From assembly GCA_947302715.1 (NCBI GenBank), contig CAMYVY010000004.1, positions 52,716 through 116,715 of the forward strand: a stretch of 64,000 nucleotides of DNA. Reading direction: 5' to 3'. The notes under the pieces are model-generated. The model was given only the letters and a program-made list of their open reading frames with translations. It searched no databases and was not told the origin of the DNA. Positions 42,108 through 50,915 of the stretch are shown piece by piece (position 1 is the first letter of the stretch; each line of letters opens with the position of its first letter). The position numbers and the translations under genes are program-made. The stretch comes from an uncultured Clostridia bacterium (GTDB lineage Bacteria > Bacillota > Clostridia > Peptostreptococcales > Anaerovoracaceae).

Positions 42108-42124
42108 ACTAATTTTTGTATTAT
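42096..42124 (+). promoter_or_regulatory. Divergent promoter of the EFR1 gene
   Basis: Plus strand TTGCAA (42096-42101), 17 bases, TATTAT (42119-42124). The -35 lies in the centre of the 18-bp palindrome that also holds the -35 of the ribosomal operon promoter, so the two polymerases compete for overlapping DNA. Confidence 0.55.
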
Positions 42125-42198
42125 GTAATCATGAGTTTGTAACCACCACATATGGTAGTTTTGATTAATAAAAAGTAACATCGGGAGGTGGGATTGGA

Positions 42199-43062
42199 AT
42201 GGTAAAAAAAATAATAAAAGCGTACTTCAGCCCAACAGGTACAACCAGAGTCGCAGTTTCATCCCTGGCCGGAGCCTTAACCACCGAATTTTCAGCTAGC
42301 CAAGAAGAAATTGATTTCACACTGCCGGCAGAAAGATGGAAAACCCATAAAATCTCTTCAGAAGATTTGCTCATCATCGGTTCACCCACATACGCCGGTA
42401 AATTGCCCAATAGAATCCTCCCTTATTTTAAGGAAGGATTCACATGCGAGAGCCCCGATGGCATCAATGGTAATGGCAGCAACATAATTAATGCAGTCGC
42501 TCTTGTTACCTACGGACACAGGAGCTTTGATAATTCGTTGGCAGAGCTCGTTCAGTCTCTCCAAGACTCAGGGTTCAATGTAATAGCGGCCTGTGCCATT
42601 CCAACAAGGCATCCTTTTTCAGAAACCTTGGGTGCCGGACGACCGGATGATGATGATTTACGGCAAATTGAATATTTCGGACGTCAGATAGCAAAAAAAA
42701 TCAAAAAGCAAATCGCTAATAATGCGCCTCCTCTCGCTCTTGATGTTCCAGGCGATGCCGATGCCCCTTATTACACTCCTCTCGGTCAAGACCTGCAGCC
42801 GGCAGTTTTCCTAAAGGCAAAGCCAAAAACCAATATCGACCTATGTGTACACTGCGGCCTCTGCGCAAGGCGCTGCCCCATGGGCGCAATTAGTCCGGAT
42901 GATGTGACTCAAGTCCCCGGAACTTGCATCAAGTGTCATGCCTGCGTCAGGCTTTGTCCAAAGGAAGCGAAATACTTTGACGACAGCGCCTTCCTTTCAC
43001 ATAAAGCCATGCTGGAAGAACACTATTCTGATACAAACCCCGACCCAGAGCTATTTCTGTAA
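42199..43062 (+). CDS. EFR1-type flavodoxin/ferredoxin fusion protein
   Basis: 287 residues. A flavodoxin-like N-terminal domain (FMN loop SPTGTTR at 11-17) is fused to two [4Fe-4S] clusters: Cys216, 219, 222 and 226 in CVHCGLCARRCP, and a second set from Cys243 in CIKCHACVRLCP. It should pass low-potential electrons between a flavin and iron-sulfur partners in the cytoplasm; the partner is unknown. The ATG follows GGAGGTGGGATTGGA. It is the only plus-strand gene in the 27 kb translation block, lying between tuf copy 2 and rpmG, which points to insertion into an ancestral operon. Confidence 0.88.
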   Translation: MVKKIIKAYFSPTGTTRVAVSSLAGALTTEFSASQEEIDFTLPAERWKTHKISSEDLLIIGSPTYAGKLPNRILPYFKEGFTCESPDGINGNGSNIINAVALVTYGHRSFDNSLAELVQSLQDSGFNVIAACAIPTRHPFSETLGAGRPDDDDLRQIEYFGRQIAKKIKKQIANNAPPLALDVPGDADAPYYTPLGQDLQPAVFLKAKPKTNIDLCVHCGLCARRCPMGAISPDDVTQVPGTCIKCHACVRLCPKEAKYFDDSAFLSHKAMLEEHYSDTNPDPELFL

Positions 43063-43071
43063 CATATCAAA

Positions 43072-43098
43072 ACCCCCGAGAACTGGATTCCCGAGGGT
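43072..43098 (-). terminator. Terminator of tuf copy 2
   Basis: The hairpin matches the one after tuf copy 1, with substitutions that keep pairing through G-U only on the minus-strand RNA (ACCCTCGGGAA / TTCTCGGGGGT). It therefore serves tuf rather than the convergent EFR1 gene. Confidence 0.75.
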
Positions 43099-43158
43099 CT
43101 TATTTGTCAGCTATCTGCACTCTAATCCTGAAGTGCTACGCGCTTACTCAACTATGAG

Positions 43159-44352
43159 TTACTCGATGATTTCTGTTACAACGCCGGATCCTACTGTACG
43201 TCCACCTTCACGAATAGCGAAGCGGAGTCCTTCTTCGATAGCAATTGGTGTGATAAGTGTAATTGTCATTACTACGTTATCACCAGGCATGCACATCTCT
43301 GTGCCTTCTGGAAGGTTGAGATCTCCTGTTACGTCTGTTGTTCTGAAATAGAACTGTGGTCTATATCCATTGAAGAACGGTGTATGACGTCCACCTTCTT
43401 CTTTCTTCAGTACGTATACCTGTCCCTTGAACTTTGTGTGTGGGTGAATCGAACCTGGCTTTGCAAGTACCTGTCCTCTTTCGATTTCTGTTCTCTGTAC
43501 ACCTCTGAGAAGTGCTCCGATGTTATCACCGGTCTCAGCTTCGTCCAGTGTCTTTCTGAACATTTCTACACCTGTTACAACTACTGTTCTCTTTTCGTCG
43601 GTAAGGCCTACGATTTCTACTTCGTCACCTGTGTGGAGCATACCACGCTCTACTCTTCCTGTTGCTACTGTTCCACGTCCTGTGATTGAGAATACGTCTT
43701 CTACAGGCATGATGAACGGCTGGTCGTTTGCTCTCTCCGGTTGCGGAATGTATGCATCTACCTGCTCCATGAGCTCTACTACCTTGTCTCCCCAAGGACC
43801 TGCTGGATCTTCGAGTGCCTTAAGAGCGGATCCTCTTACGATTGGAATGTCATCTCCCGGGAATTCGTACTCACTGAGGAGCTCTCTTACTTCCATTTCT
43901 ACCAGGTCAAGAAGCTCTTCGTCGTCTACCATGTCGCACTTATTAAGGAATACGATGATGTATGGTACGCCTACCTGTCTGGAAAGAAGGATGTGCTCTC
44001 TTGTCTGTGGCATCGGTCCATCTGTTGCTGCTACTACCAGGATTGCTCCGTCCATCTGTGCAGCACCTGTGATCATGTTCTTTACATAGTCAGCGTGGCC
44101 CGGGCAGTCTACGTGTGCGTAGTGTCTGTTCGGTGTCTCATATTCTACGTGAGCTGTAGAAATTGTGATTCCTCTTTCCTTCTCTTCCGGTGCCTTGTCG
44201 ATCTGGTCGAATGCTACGTCTTCACCAAGACCATATCTCTGGTGCAGTACTGTTGTGATTGCTGCTGTCAGAGTTGTTTTACCATGGTCTACGTGGCCGA
44301 TTGTTCCGATGTTGATATGCGGCTTATTTCTTTCGAATTTTTGCTTTGCCAT
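43159..44352 (-). CDS. tuf: Elongation factor Tu, copy 2
   Basis: The 397-residue protein is identical to copy 1 at 25811-27004. Overlapping frames on the other strand are also identical, so the coding DNA appears the same base for base. Near-identity continues through the downstream 60 bases including the terminator, but upstream the sequences diverge immediately after the ribosome site. This copy follows tRNA-Thr and probably shares its promoter, so its supply is uncoupled from the ribosomal operon. Recent duplication or continuing gene conversion explains the identity. Confidence 0.98.
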   Translation of the reverse strand: MAKQKFERNKPHINIGTIGHVDHGKTTLTAAITTVLHQRYGLGEDVAFDQIDKAPEEKERGITISTAHVEYETPNRHYAHVDCPGHADYVKNMITGAAQMDGAILVVAATDGPMPQTREHILLSRQVGVPYIIVFLNKCDMVDDEELLDLVEMEVRELLSEYEFPGDDIPIVRGSALKALEDPAGPWGDKVVELMEQVDAYIPQPERANDQPFIMPVEDVFSITGRGTVATGRVERGMLHTGDEVEIVGLTDEKRTVVVTGVEMFRKTLDEAETGDNIGALLRGVQRTEIERGQVLAKPGSIHPHTKFKGQVYVLKKEEGGRHTPFFNGYRPQFYFRTTDVTGDLNLPEGTEMCMPGDNVVMTITLITPIAIEEGLRFAIREGGRTVGSGVVTEIIE

Positions 44353-44396
44353 TTCTCTTTCCTCCTAAACGTGAATGGGAATGTTCAAAAAAAATT

Positions 44397-44473
<77 letters not shown>

Positions 44474-44530
44474 CCATCTATTTGAAAACAACCGATTTAT
44501 TCGGCACCGTCCAAGGCCGATACCTGTTCT

Positions 44531-44559
44531 ATCCTACTATTTTTTAAGCCGAAAGTCAA
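44531..44559 (-). promoter_or_regulatory. Promoter of tRNA-Thr and tuf copy 2
   Basis: Minus strand TTGACT (44554-44559), 17 bases, TAGGAT (44531-44536), between sigH and the tRNA. The -35 is good and the -10 is moderate. Confidence 0.5.
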
Positions 44560-44572
44560 CACAAATAAGAGT

Positions 44573-45277
44573 TTACAGACTATTTACATCCATGTTTTCC
44601 AAGGCGTATCCAATTTTCTTCTTAATTCGCTGAATCGCATTATCAACGCTTTTCGGAGAACGCGACATTTCCTCTGCAATTTCCCTATATGTTTTACCTT
44701 GTATCAGCTTGTTAAAAACCTGCGTTTCCAGTCCACTAAGGCTTTCTCTGCTGATTTCCTGAAGTTCAGACAGAGTTTCCTTTATCAAGGCGAATTTCTC
44801 CGGTTCATCCGTCTTTGATGCATAAATCGAATCAGCAAGATTGACTTCAGATATACTAATCTCCGAATACCCATCCTGCGCATCGATATCTTCCACAGTA
44901 CTACCTGTAAAAAGCGGCAGGCTCTCATTAAGAATTTTATGCTTCTCTCTGTTCGCTCCGCTCACCGCAGTTTGGATTTGTCTTTCTATACAAAGTCCCG
45001 CAAACGACTTAAATGGGACATTTTCATCTACATCAAAATCCCGTATGGCCTTAAATATCCCAATCATGCCCTCCTGGATGACATCCTCATTGTCCGCACC
45101 GTTTATGTAGTACTTCCTGGCAACGTTTTTTGCCAAGTCTCTGTACTTGGATATCAGAATATCGTAGGCATAATTGCTGCCCTCTTTAGCCATGCGAACA
45201 ACGGCCTCATCCGTCAGGATATTGAGGTCGCCGGTCTCGATATTGTGCTTATTGCCATCATTAAGGTCTTTTTTCAT
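44573..45277 (-). CDS. sigH: Sigma-70 family factor, SigH-like
   Basis: About 234 residues. Region 2 includes AYDILISKYRDLAKNVARKYY and DVIQEGMIGIFKAI. Region 4 ends in LETQVFNKLIQGKTYREIAEEM followed by the recognition helix SPKSVDNAIQRIKKK. Sequence and position between rlmB and the rpmG operon fit SigH, the transition-state/competence/sporulation factor of Bacillota. The start is uncertain: ATG 45277 (chosen) or GTG 45286. Neither has a good Shine-Dalgarno, and both lie at or just inside the rlmB stop (45291), so translation is probably coupled. Whether the organism sporulates cannot be judged here. Confidence 0.88.
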   Translation of the reverse strand: MKKDLNDGNKHNIETGDLNILTDEAVVRMAKEGSNYAYDILISKYRDLAKNVARKYYINGADNEDVIQEGMIGIFKAIRDFDVDENVPFKSFAGLCIERQIQTAVSGANREKHKILNESLPLFTGSTVEDIDAQDGYSEISISEVNLADSIYASKTDEPEKFALIKETLSELQEISRESLSGLETQVFNKLIQGKTYREIAEEMSRSPKSVDNAIQRIKKKIGYALENMDVNSL

Positions 45278-45290
45278 ATTGAACACACAA

Positions 45291-46103
45291 TCAGTCCGCA
45301 CGCGTTTGCTTTCGCAGGACCTCATACATAACCAGGGCTGCGGCATTGGATGCATTCAAAGAATCGATATGCCCTTTCATTGGGATTGCGAGGGTAAAAT
45401 CACATTTTTCTTTGACCAGTCTACTTACTCCGGAGCCCTCATTTCCTATCACAATAGCGACCTTGCCCTCGATTTTTGCACCAAAGAGGTTTTCGCCGTC
45501 CATATCGCAAGCGTATATCCAAAACCCATGTTCCTTCAATTTATCTATAGTCGATGCAATATTGGAAACCCGAGCGCATGGCATATATTCAACAGCGCCG
45601 GCAGAAGATTTGGCAACAGTTTGATTTACGGAAGCGCTGTGACGCTTGGGGATAACGACTCCGGACGCCCCAACGCATTCTGCGGTCCTGATTATCGCGC
45701 CCAAATTATGCGGGTCCTCGATTCCATCCAAAAGAATCAAAAGAGCGGTTCGATCAATCGATTTAAGTATCTCATCAAGATCCGTATATTCAAACGGCGA
45801 AGTTGTGCATAGAATCCCTTGATGGGGAATCCCACCCGCAGCTTCATCAAGAACACGCCTATCGACATATCGCACTTTAATGCCTTGCTTCTTTGCGCGA
45901 TGAGCTATAGCCTCTGCAGAAGAGTTTGAGCCCCGCTGAACATATAGCGTATCTATTTCGCGTCCGCTCTTCAGAAGTTCCTCGACCGGATTGCGCCCAC
46001 AGATTATCTCCGTACCCTCGGTAGCCATAATGCGCTCATTCCGTATATTTTTCTCGCGGTCGTCTTTTTTCATTTTTCTTTGTGTTTTATCTGAGGATTT
46101 CAT
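45291..46103 (-). CDS. rlmB: 23S rRNA (guanosine-2'-O)-methyltransferase, TrmH family
   Basis: A SPOUT methyltransferase expected to methylate G2251 of 23S rRNA. It has an N-terminal substrate-binding domain (GRNPVEELL), then the knot motifs DGIEDPHNLGAIIRTAE, VIGNEGSGVS and IPMKGHIDSLNASNAAALVMYE. The first 25 residues are Lys/Arg-rich. An internal ATG at 46028 (MATEGTEI) has a weak GGAATGAG site and could be the true start. It overlaps the start region of sigH and follows dfr by 22 bases. Confidence 0.92.
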   Translation of the reverse strand: MKSSDKTQRKMKKDDREKNIRNERIMATEGTEIICGRNPVEELLKSGREIDTLYVQRGSNSSAEAIAHRAKKQGIKVRYVDRRVLDEAAGGIPHQGILCTTSPFEYTDLDEILKSIDRTALLILLDGIEDPHNLGAIIRTAECVGASGVVIPKRHSASVNQTVAKSSAGAVEYMPCARVSNIASTIDKLKEHGFWIYACDMDGENLFGAKIEGKVAIVIGNEGSGVSRLVKEKCDFTLAIPMKGHIDSLNASNAAALVMYEVLRKQTRAD

Positions 46104-46125
46104 TTATATATCTGCAATTTATCTA

Positions 46126-46620
46126 CTATATTCGAATATATTCGAAGAATTGAAATTTAATTCCACTTTCTTCATCTATCAAAACATCACTCACCTGATG
46201 TGAGGTGAAATCGCCCGACGTATCTAAATCAACAAAGAATCTATCGGCATCAAAATCGCTGTAGATTTTGGTTACATAGCAAAGGTCGCAGAACGGAAGA
46301 AGCGCTTTATATATCTGTTCACCACCGATTACCATTATGTCTTCCTGCGGGACTCCGATTAATGCCGACCAAAGTTCCTCCTCGGAGGATACAGACTCCG
46401 CATTTTCGGCAACATAGTCCGGGTCTCTGGAAAGGACAATATTCCTTCGCCCCGGAAGTCCCTTTTTCCCCGGAAGACTTTCCAACGTAACACGCCCCAT
46501 TACAAGGGTTTTACCTAAGGTCTTTTCCTTAAAGTACTTTAGGTCCTCCGGCAGGTGGCATAACAATTTTCCATCCTTACCTATTCCCCATTTTTCATCG
46601 GCGGCAAGAATCAACCTCAT
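46126..46620 (-). CDS. folA: Dihydrofolate reductase
   Basis: The 164-residue enzyme reduces dihydrofolate with NADPH. Visible are the N-terminal LILAADEKWGIGKDGKLLCHLPEDL with the active-site acid (Glu25 region), the NADPH loop VMGRVTLESLPG, and IMVIGGEQIYKALLP. It overlaps the upstream mrnC stop by four bases, a coupled arrangement. In many Clostridia a thymidylate synthase (thyX) accompanies this position; none is present here. Confidence 0.95.
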   Translation of the reverse strand: MRLILAADEKWGIGKDGKLLCHLPEDLKYFKEKTLGKTLVMGRVTLESLPGKKGLPGRRNIVLSRDPDYVAENAESVSSEEELWSALIGVPQEDIMVIGGEQIYKALLPFCDLCYVTKIYSDFDADRFFVDLDTSGDFTSHQVSDVLIDEESGIKFQFFEYIRI

Positions 46621-47105
46621 AAAGTATCTCCTCCGTCTTTCTCTACATTATCACTCTGCACATTATCGCCATCTGCACTATCGCCATTTTCATTATCACT
46701 AATTGCAATAATCGCAGCTGCCTGTTGCATGATTTCGCCAAGGCGGGAGCTATCGTTCATCAAGTAGTAATATCCAACCAAAGCCTCAAAGGCTGTCGCC
46801 AATTTGTATTCGACCGGTCCCGCGCTCCTGCTTCTGTTTGGTGTCTTATGATTTCTCGCTCTCTTGACTAAGGCTATTTCCGTCTCGGTAAGAAAACTCT
46901 TCCGATCAGCATTGTCGTACTCACGCATCATTTCTTTAATTGCAAGAGCCTGACTCTCTGCCCTCACATATTTAATGCAAGCGCGATGCATTGCATCGGG
47001 GTCGGTCATTCCCGCATTGACCATTAGGTCTCTTATATAAAGTTCGTAAACCGCATCGCCGAGAAAGGCCAATGCGGAAGTATTCATTTTATACGGATTG
47101 TCCAT
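46617..47105 (-). CDS. mrnC: Mini-ribonuclease III
   Basis: A 162-residue catalytic RNase III domain without a dsRNA-binding domain, which matures 23S rRNA. The signature ALAFLGDAVYELYIRD carries the catalytic Asp, and FEALVGYYYL the conserved Glu. The last 25 residues are an acidic Asp/Asn-rich extension. Position next to cysS and rlmB is the conserved Bacillota arrangement. Confidence 0.94.
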   Translation of the reverse strand: MDNPYKMNTSALAFLGDAVYELYIRDLMVNAGMTDPDAMHRACIKYVRAESQALAIKEMMREYDNADRKSFLTETEIALVKRARNHKTPNRSRSAGPVEYKLATAFEALVGYYYLMNDSSRLGEIMQQAAAIIAISDNENGDSADGDNVQSDNVEKDGGDTL

Positions 47106-47119
47106 GTCAATATTTTTAT

Positions 47120-47148
47120 GGGGACGGCATCCTGTAGAAACCGTCCCC
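47120..47148 (-). repeat. REP-like GGGGACGG palindrome between cysS and mrnC
   Basis: GGGGACGG and CCGTCCCC flank a 13-base loop. No T-run follows on the minus strand, so it is a poor terminator. It shares the GGGACGGTT core with the YitT terminator at 6941-6968, suggesting a dispersed palindromic element. Confidence 0.45.
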
Positions 47149-47162
47149 TGTTCTCAGATTCA

Positions 47163-48569
47163 CTATTCCTTGATTATTTGTACACCCTGCGGAGTATCCT
47201 TTAAGGTGATTCCCATTTCCTTGAGCTTGTCGCGGATTTCATCGGCACGAGCAAAGTCCTTCGCTGCACGAGCAGTCTGCCTTTCATCTATCAAGGCCTG
47301 AACCTCGGGATCGACACCATCCTCTTCAGCGTCTTTGCCCTGGAGTATTCCGAGGACATCGCAGAGTTCCATAAGCCTTTCAAGCGCAGCCTCCGAAAAG
47401 GCTTTCGTTGCGCCTCCTCTTAGCTCGGTATTTATCGCAGTAACCATTTCAAAAATCGCACTGATTCCGTCTGCGGTATTTAGGTCGTCATCCATGGCGG
47501 CTATAAACTCGTCTCTGAACTTTCCAAGTCCTTCAAGTGCAGCTTGTTCATCGGAAGTCATCTCTCCATCAGCGCCATTTTCCATCATGAATTTGATGTC
47601 GTCATGGCTGTTTGCGATTCTCTCAAGTCCGGCTCTTGCCTGATCCATGTGGTCACGACTGAAATCTATCGGTCCACGATAATGCCCCAGCAAAAGGAAG
47701 AAACGAATTTCCTCTCCGGTATAGTCCTTTCTGATATCACGAACAGTAAAGAAGTTGCCTTTTGATTTAGACATCTTTTCCTTGTCGATTGTGATGAAAC
47801 CATTATGCATCCAGTACTTCGCAAACGTCACTCCGTTGCAGCATTCTGATTGTGCGATTTCATTCTCGTGGTGAGGGAACTGCAGGTCCTCACCGCCCGC
47901 ATGGATGTCTATGGTGTCGCCGAGATGTTTCTTCGCCATCGTCGAGCATTCGATATGCCATCCCGGACGTCCAAGACCCCAATCTGAATCCCAAGCGATT
48001 TCGTCTTCCGTCTTCTGCGCTTTCCACAGCGCGAAGTCCAGTGGATCCTCCTTGACTTCACCTATTGCGATTCTTGCTCCAAGTTCCAAATCGTCGATGT
48101 TCTGTCCCGATAATTTCCCATACTCGGGGAATTTACGGGTAGAGAAATAAACATCTCCGTCGGCCTCATAGGCATAGCCTTTCTTGATGAGGGTAGAAAC
48201 AAAACTCTTGATCTCCGGAATGTGCTCGGAAACCTTCGGATGAACATCCGCACGGTCAACACCAAGCGCATCGGCATCATCAAGATATTCCTTTATATAT
48301 TTTTCGGAAACCGAAAGTGCATCCTCACCCTCTTCACGAGCGCGATTGATAATCTTGTCATCAACATCGGTGAAGTTCTGAACATATTTAACTTCATACC
48401 CTCTGTATTTCAGATACTTTCTCAGAGTGTCAAAGACAACCATCGGACGCGCGTTTCCAATATGAATGTAATTGTAGACAGTTGGTCCGCAGACATAGAT
48501 TTTGACCTTCCCCTCTTCTATTGGCACAAGGTCTTCTTTCGTTCTACTTAGCGTATTATAGATTTTCAT
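47163..48569 (-). CDS. cysS: Cysteinyl-tRNA synthetase
   Basis: The 468-residue class I enzyme has the usual length. The HIGH-type motif is HIGN (YIHIGNARP), the KMSKS loop is KMSKSKGN, and the zinc ligands are around CGPTVY, ECST and HHENE. The C-terminal DALR/anticodon region follows. There is no T-box leader: only about 60 bases separate it from proS, so it depends on the operon promoter. Confidence 0.97.
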   Translation of the reverse strand: MKIYNTLSRTKEDLVPIEEGKVKIYVCGPTVYNYIHIGNARPMVVFDTLRKYLKYRGYEVKYVQNFTDVDDKIINRAREEGEDALSVSEKYIKEYLDDADALGVDRADVHPKVSEHIPEIKSFVSTLIKKGYAYEADGDVYFSTRKFPEYGKLSGQNIDDLELGARIAIGEVKEDPLDFALWKAQKTEDEIAWDSDWGLGRPGWHIECSTMAKKHLGDTIDIHAGGEDLQFPHHENEIAQSECCNGVTFAKYWMHNGFITIDKEKMSKSKGNFFTVRDIRKDYTGEEIRFFLLLGHYRGPIDFSRDHMDQARAGLERIANSHDDIKFMMENGADGEMTSDEQAALEGLGKFRDEFIAAMDDDLNTADGISAIFEMVTAINTELRGGATKAFSEAALERLMELCDVLGILQGKDAEEDGVDPEVQALIDERQTARAAKDFARADEIRDKLKEMGITLKDTPQGVQIIKE

Positions 48570-48628
48570 TTCTTATCACACCTAAAATTTATATTCTTCG
48601 GTTTTGTTAATCGAGTTTATTGTATTTA

Positions 48629-50362
48629 TTATTTCGAGGACTTCACAAGCTCTATTGCGCTTCTAATTGCCTCTTCAGCGGAAACCTCACTCTTATCGGC
48701 TTCACTTCTAAGTTTGTATTCAACGATTCCATCGGCAGCAAGTTTTCCAACGGTGATTCTCAGCGGTATCCCCAGGAGATCCGCATCGTTGAACTTCACT
48801 CCCGGTCTTTCGTCTCTATCATCCAACATCGCCTCGACACCTTCCTTGGTCAGGGTCTCGTAAATACTCTCTGCGAGATTCCTCTGCACATCGTCATCCG
48901 GTTTAACCAGGGTTATTATCACGTGATATGGCGCAACCGAAATCGGCCATATGATTCCCTTGTCGTCGTGATGCTGCTCAACGATTGCGGCGAGCGTTCT
49001 GGAAACACCGATTCCGTAACAGCCCATAACAATTGGATGATCCTCTTGTTTTTCATCCTTGAATGTTGCACCCATGGCCTCGGAATACTTGGTTCCGAGT
49101 TTGAAAATCTGGCCCACCTCGATTCCTCTCGTATGCTTAACCGGAGCACCACAGACCGGACAGCGATCACCCTCTTTAAGTACCTTGATATCCGCTACTA
49201 TGTCTCCCTTGTAATCACGGTCATAGTTCACGTTAATCAAGTGATGGTCTTTCTTGCATGCACCTGCGCACATGTTTTTCTGTCCAACAAGCTCACTGTC
49301 GACAACAATGATGCAGTCGTGGAGTCCGGTCGGTCCGGTGAATCCACCAACGGAACCCGTCTTTGATGACATCTTTTCTTCATCAGCAAAAGCAATGGCA
49401 TGTTCGGGAATATCAAGGGCGTTGACCAGTTTGGTCATATTTAGGTCTCTGTCACCCCTTACAAATGCAGCCACGTAATCACTTACGTTTCCTTCTTCAT
49501 CATATTTTTCCAGCAGTAAAGCCTTGATGGTCTGATTCTTATCCAATTTTAAGAAATCGGCAACCTCTTCAATCGTCTTGGTGCCGGGAGTATGAACCTC
49601 CTCCATCGGAAGCATCTCGACACTTGCCGGAGTAGAATCATCATCTCTGCATTCGGCGCGCTCAACCGTAGCAGCCATGTCGCAGCTTTCGCAATACGCA
49701 ATCTCACTCTCACCGACTTCAGAAAGCGCAGTGAATTCGTGCGAGCCCTTTCCGCCGATTGCGCCCGTGTCGGCCTCTACCGGTCTAAAGGTGAGTCCAC
49801 AGCGCGTGAAGACTTTGCTGTACGCGTCATACATCGCATCATAGCTCTTGTCCAAACCTTCTCTATCTCTATCAAAGGAGTATGCATCCTTCATTATAAA
49901 CTCACGGCTTCTCATGAGTCCGAAGCGAGGACGCGCCTCATCTCTGTACTTCGTTTGAATCTGGTAAAGAGTAGTCGGAAGCTGCCTGTATGAGGATATA
50001 TCGTTCCTTACGATATCCGTAAATATTTCCTCGTGCGTAGGTCCCAAGCAAAAGTCGCGGCCTCCCCTGTCCTTGATTCTCCATAGTTCCGGACCATAGG
50101 CATACCAACGACCGGATTCCTCCCATAGCTCCGACGGTTGAATGGCAGACATCAAGATTTCTTGAGCTCCGGTGTTATCCATTTCTTCACGAACTATTTC
50201 TTCTATTTTTCTTAGGCTTCGCCATCCAAGCGGCATAAAGCCATAAATTCCGCTGGCAAGTTTTCTAATCATGCCGGCTCTCAGAAGCAGGATATGACTT
50301 GGAATCTCAGCTTCCGTCGGCGCTTCTCTCAGCGTCTTAAAGTGCATTTTTGAAAGTCGCAT
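48629..50362 (-). CDS. proS: Prolyl-tRNA synthetase (bacterial type with editing domain)
   Basis: 577 residues. Class II motif 2 is in QIQTKYRDEARPRFGLMR (about residue 140), the inserted YbaK-like editing domain spans roughly 225-400, motif 3 is GCYGIGVSRTLAA (about 440), and an anticodon-binding domain ends the protein. The insertion makes it the bacterial rather than the archaeal type. It follows ispF by 62 bases, a gap holding a GGGGCGA/TCGCCCC hairpin (50390-50419). Confidence 0.97.
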   Translation of the reverse strand: MRLSKMHFKTLREAPTEAEIPSHILLLRAGMIRKLASGIYGFMPLGWRSLRKIEEIVREEMDNTGAQEILMSAIQPSELWEESGRWYAYGPELWRIKDRGGRDFCLGPTHEEIFTDIVRNDISSYRQLPTTLYQIQTKYRDEARPRFGLMRSREFIMKDAYSFDRDREGLDKSYDAMYDAYSKVFTRCGLTFRPVEADTGAIGGKGSHEFTALSEVGESEIAYCESCDMAATVERAECRDDDSTPASVEMLPMEEVHTPGTKTIEEVADFLKLDKNQTIKALLLEKYDEEGNVSDYVAAFVRGDRDLNMTKLVNALDIPEHAIAFADEEKMSSKTGSVGGFTGPTGLHDCIIVVDSELVGQKNMCAGACKKDHHLINVNYDRDYKGDIVADIKVLKEGDRCPVCGAPVKHTRGIEVGQIFKLGTKYSEAMGATFKDEKQEDHPIVMGCYGIGVSRTLAAIVEQHHDDKGIIWPISVAPYHVIITLVKPDDDVQRNLAESIYETLTKEGVEAMLDDRDERPGVKFNDADLLGIPLRITVGKLAADGIVEYKLRSEADKSEVSAEEAIRSAIELVKSSK

Positions 50363-50389
50363 TTCATTTCTCCATTTTCTTTATTTTGA

Positions 50390-50419
50390 GGGGCGACTCA
50401 GTAAGTTGAACATCGCCCC
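50390..50419 (-). promoter_or_regulatory. Hairpin between ispF and proS
   Basis: A 7-bp GC stem (GGGGCGA / TCGCCCC) with a 16-base loop. On the minus strand it is followed by TCAAAATAAAG, not a T-run. It may reduce read-through or protect the 3' end of the ispF mRNA. Confidence 0.35.
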
Positions 50420-50424
50420 ACTTA

Positions 50425-50904
50425 TTATTCTCTTTGAAGCAGGCAGACCGCTTCGGCAGCGATACCTTCTTCACGTCCCTCGAAGCCAAGATGCTCCGTG
50501 GTTGTGGCTTTGACATTCACAAGTTCCGCATCTATTCCTATGATGTCCGCCAACTTCATTTCCATATCATTGATATGATCTCTAAGCTTTGGTCTCTGAC
50601 AGATAACTGTGGAATCAATGTTTACTACGCTCCACCCCTTCAATTTCAGAAGGTCCATCACACGTTCCAGGAGCAGCAGACTTGATATGCCTTCGTATTC
50701 AGCGTAGTCATCCGGAAAAAGACCGCCGATATCCGGAAGCCCCGCTGCACCCAAAAGCGCATCCATTATTGCATGAGTTAAAACATCCGCATCCGAATGT
50801 CCATCAAGACCCTTTTCCCAGGGAATCTTGACCCCACCAAGGACAAGGTCTCTGCCCTCTACCAAAGCGTGCACATCGTAACCTGTGCCAACTCTCAGTT
50901 CCAA
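50425..50904 (-). CDS. ispF: 2-C-methyl-D-erythritol 2,4-cyclodiphosphate synthase
   Basis: The 159-residue MEP-pathway enzyme makes the cyclic diphosphate on the way to isoprenoids. Metal ligands are Asp and His in GTGYDVHAL and the His in GLDGHSDADV. The C-terminal TTEHLGFEGREEGIAAEAV is typical. ispD, the usual partner, is not adjacent. The gap to the PIN/TRAM gene is 11 bases, so they are cotranscribed. Confidence 0.96.
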   Translation of the reverse strand: MELRVGTGYDVHALVEGRDLVLGGVKIPWEKGLDGHSDADVLTHAIMDALLGAAGLPDIGGLFPDDYAEYEGISSLLLLERVMDLLKLKGWSVVNIDSTVICQRPKLRDHINDMEMKLADIIGIDAELVNVKATTTEHLGFEGREEGIAAEAVCLLQRE

Positions 50905-50915
50905 ACCAGCACCTC

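Noticed and set aside
47120..47148. Terminator of cysS or of mrnC
   Set aside because: The stem is good but no T-run follows on the transcribed strand, so it is listed as a REP-like palindrome instead.
48570..50424. T-box riboswitch before proS or cysS
   Set aside because: The gaps are only about 60 bases, too short for a T-box, and no T-box motif was seen.
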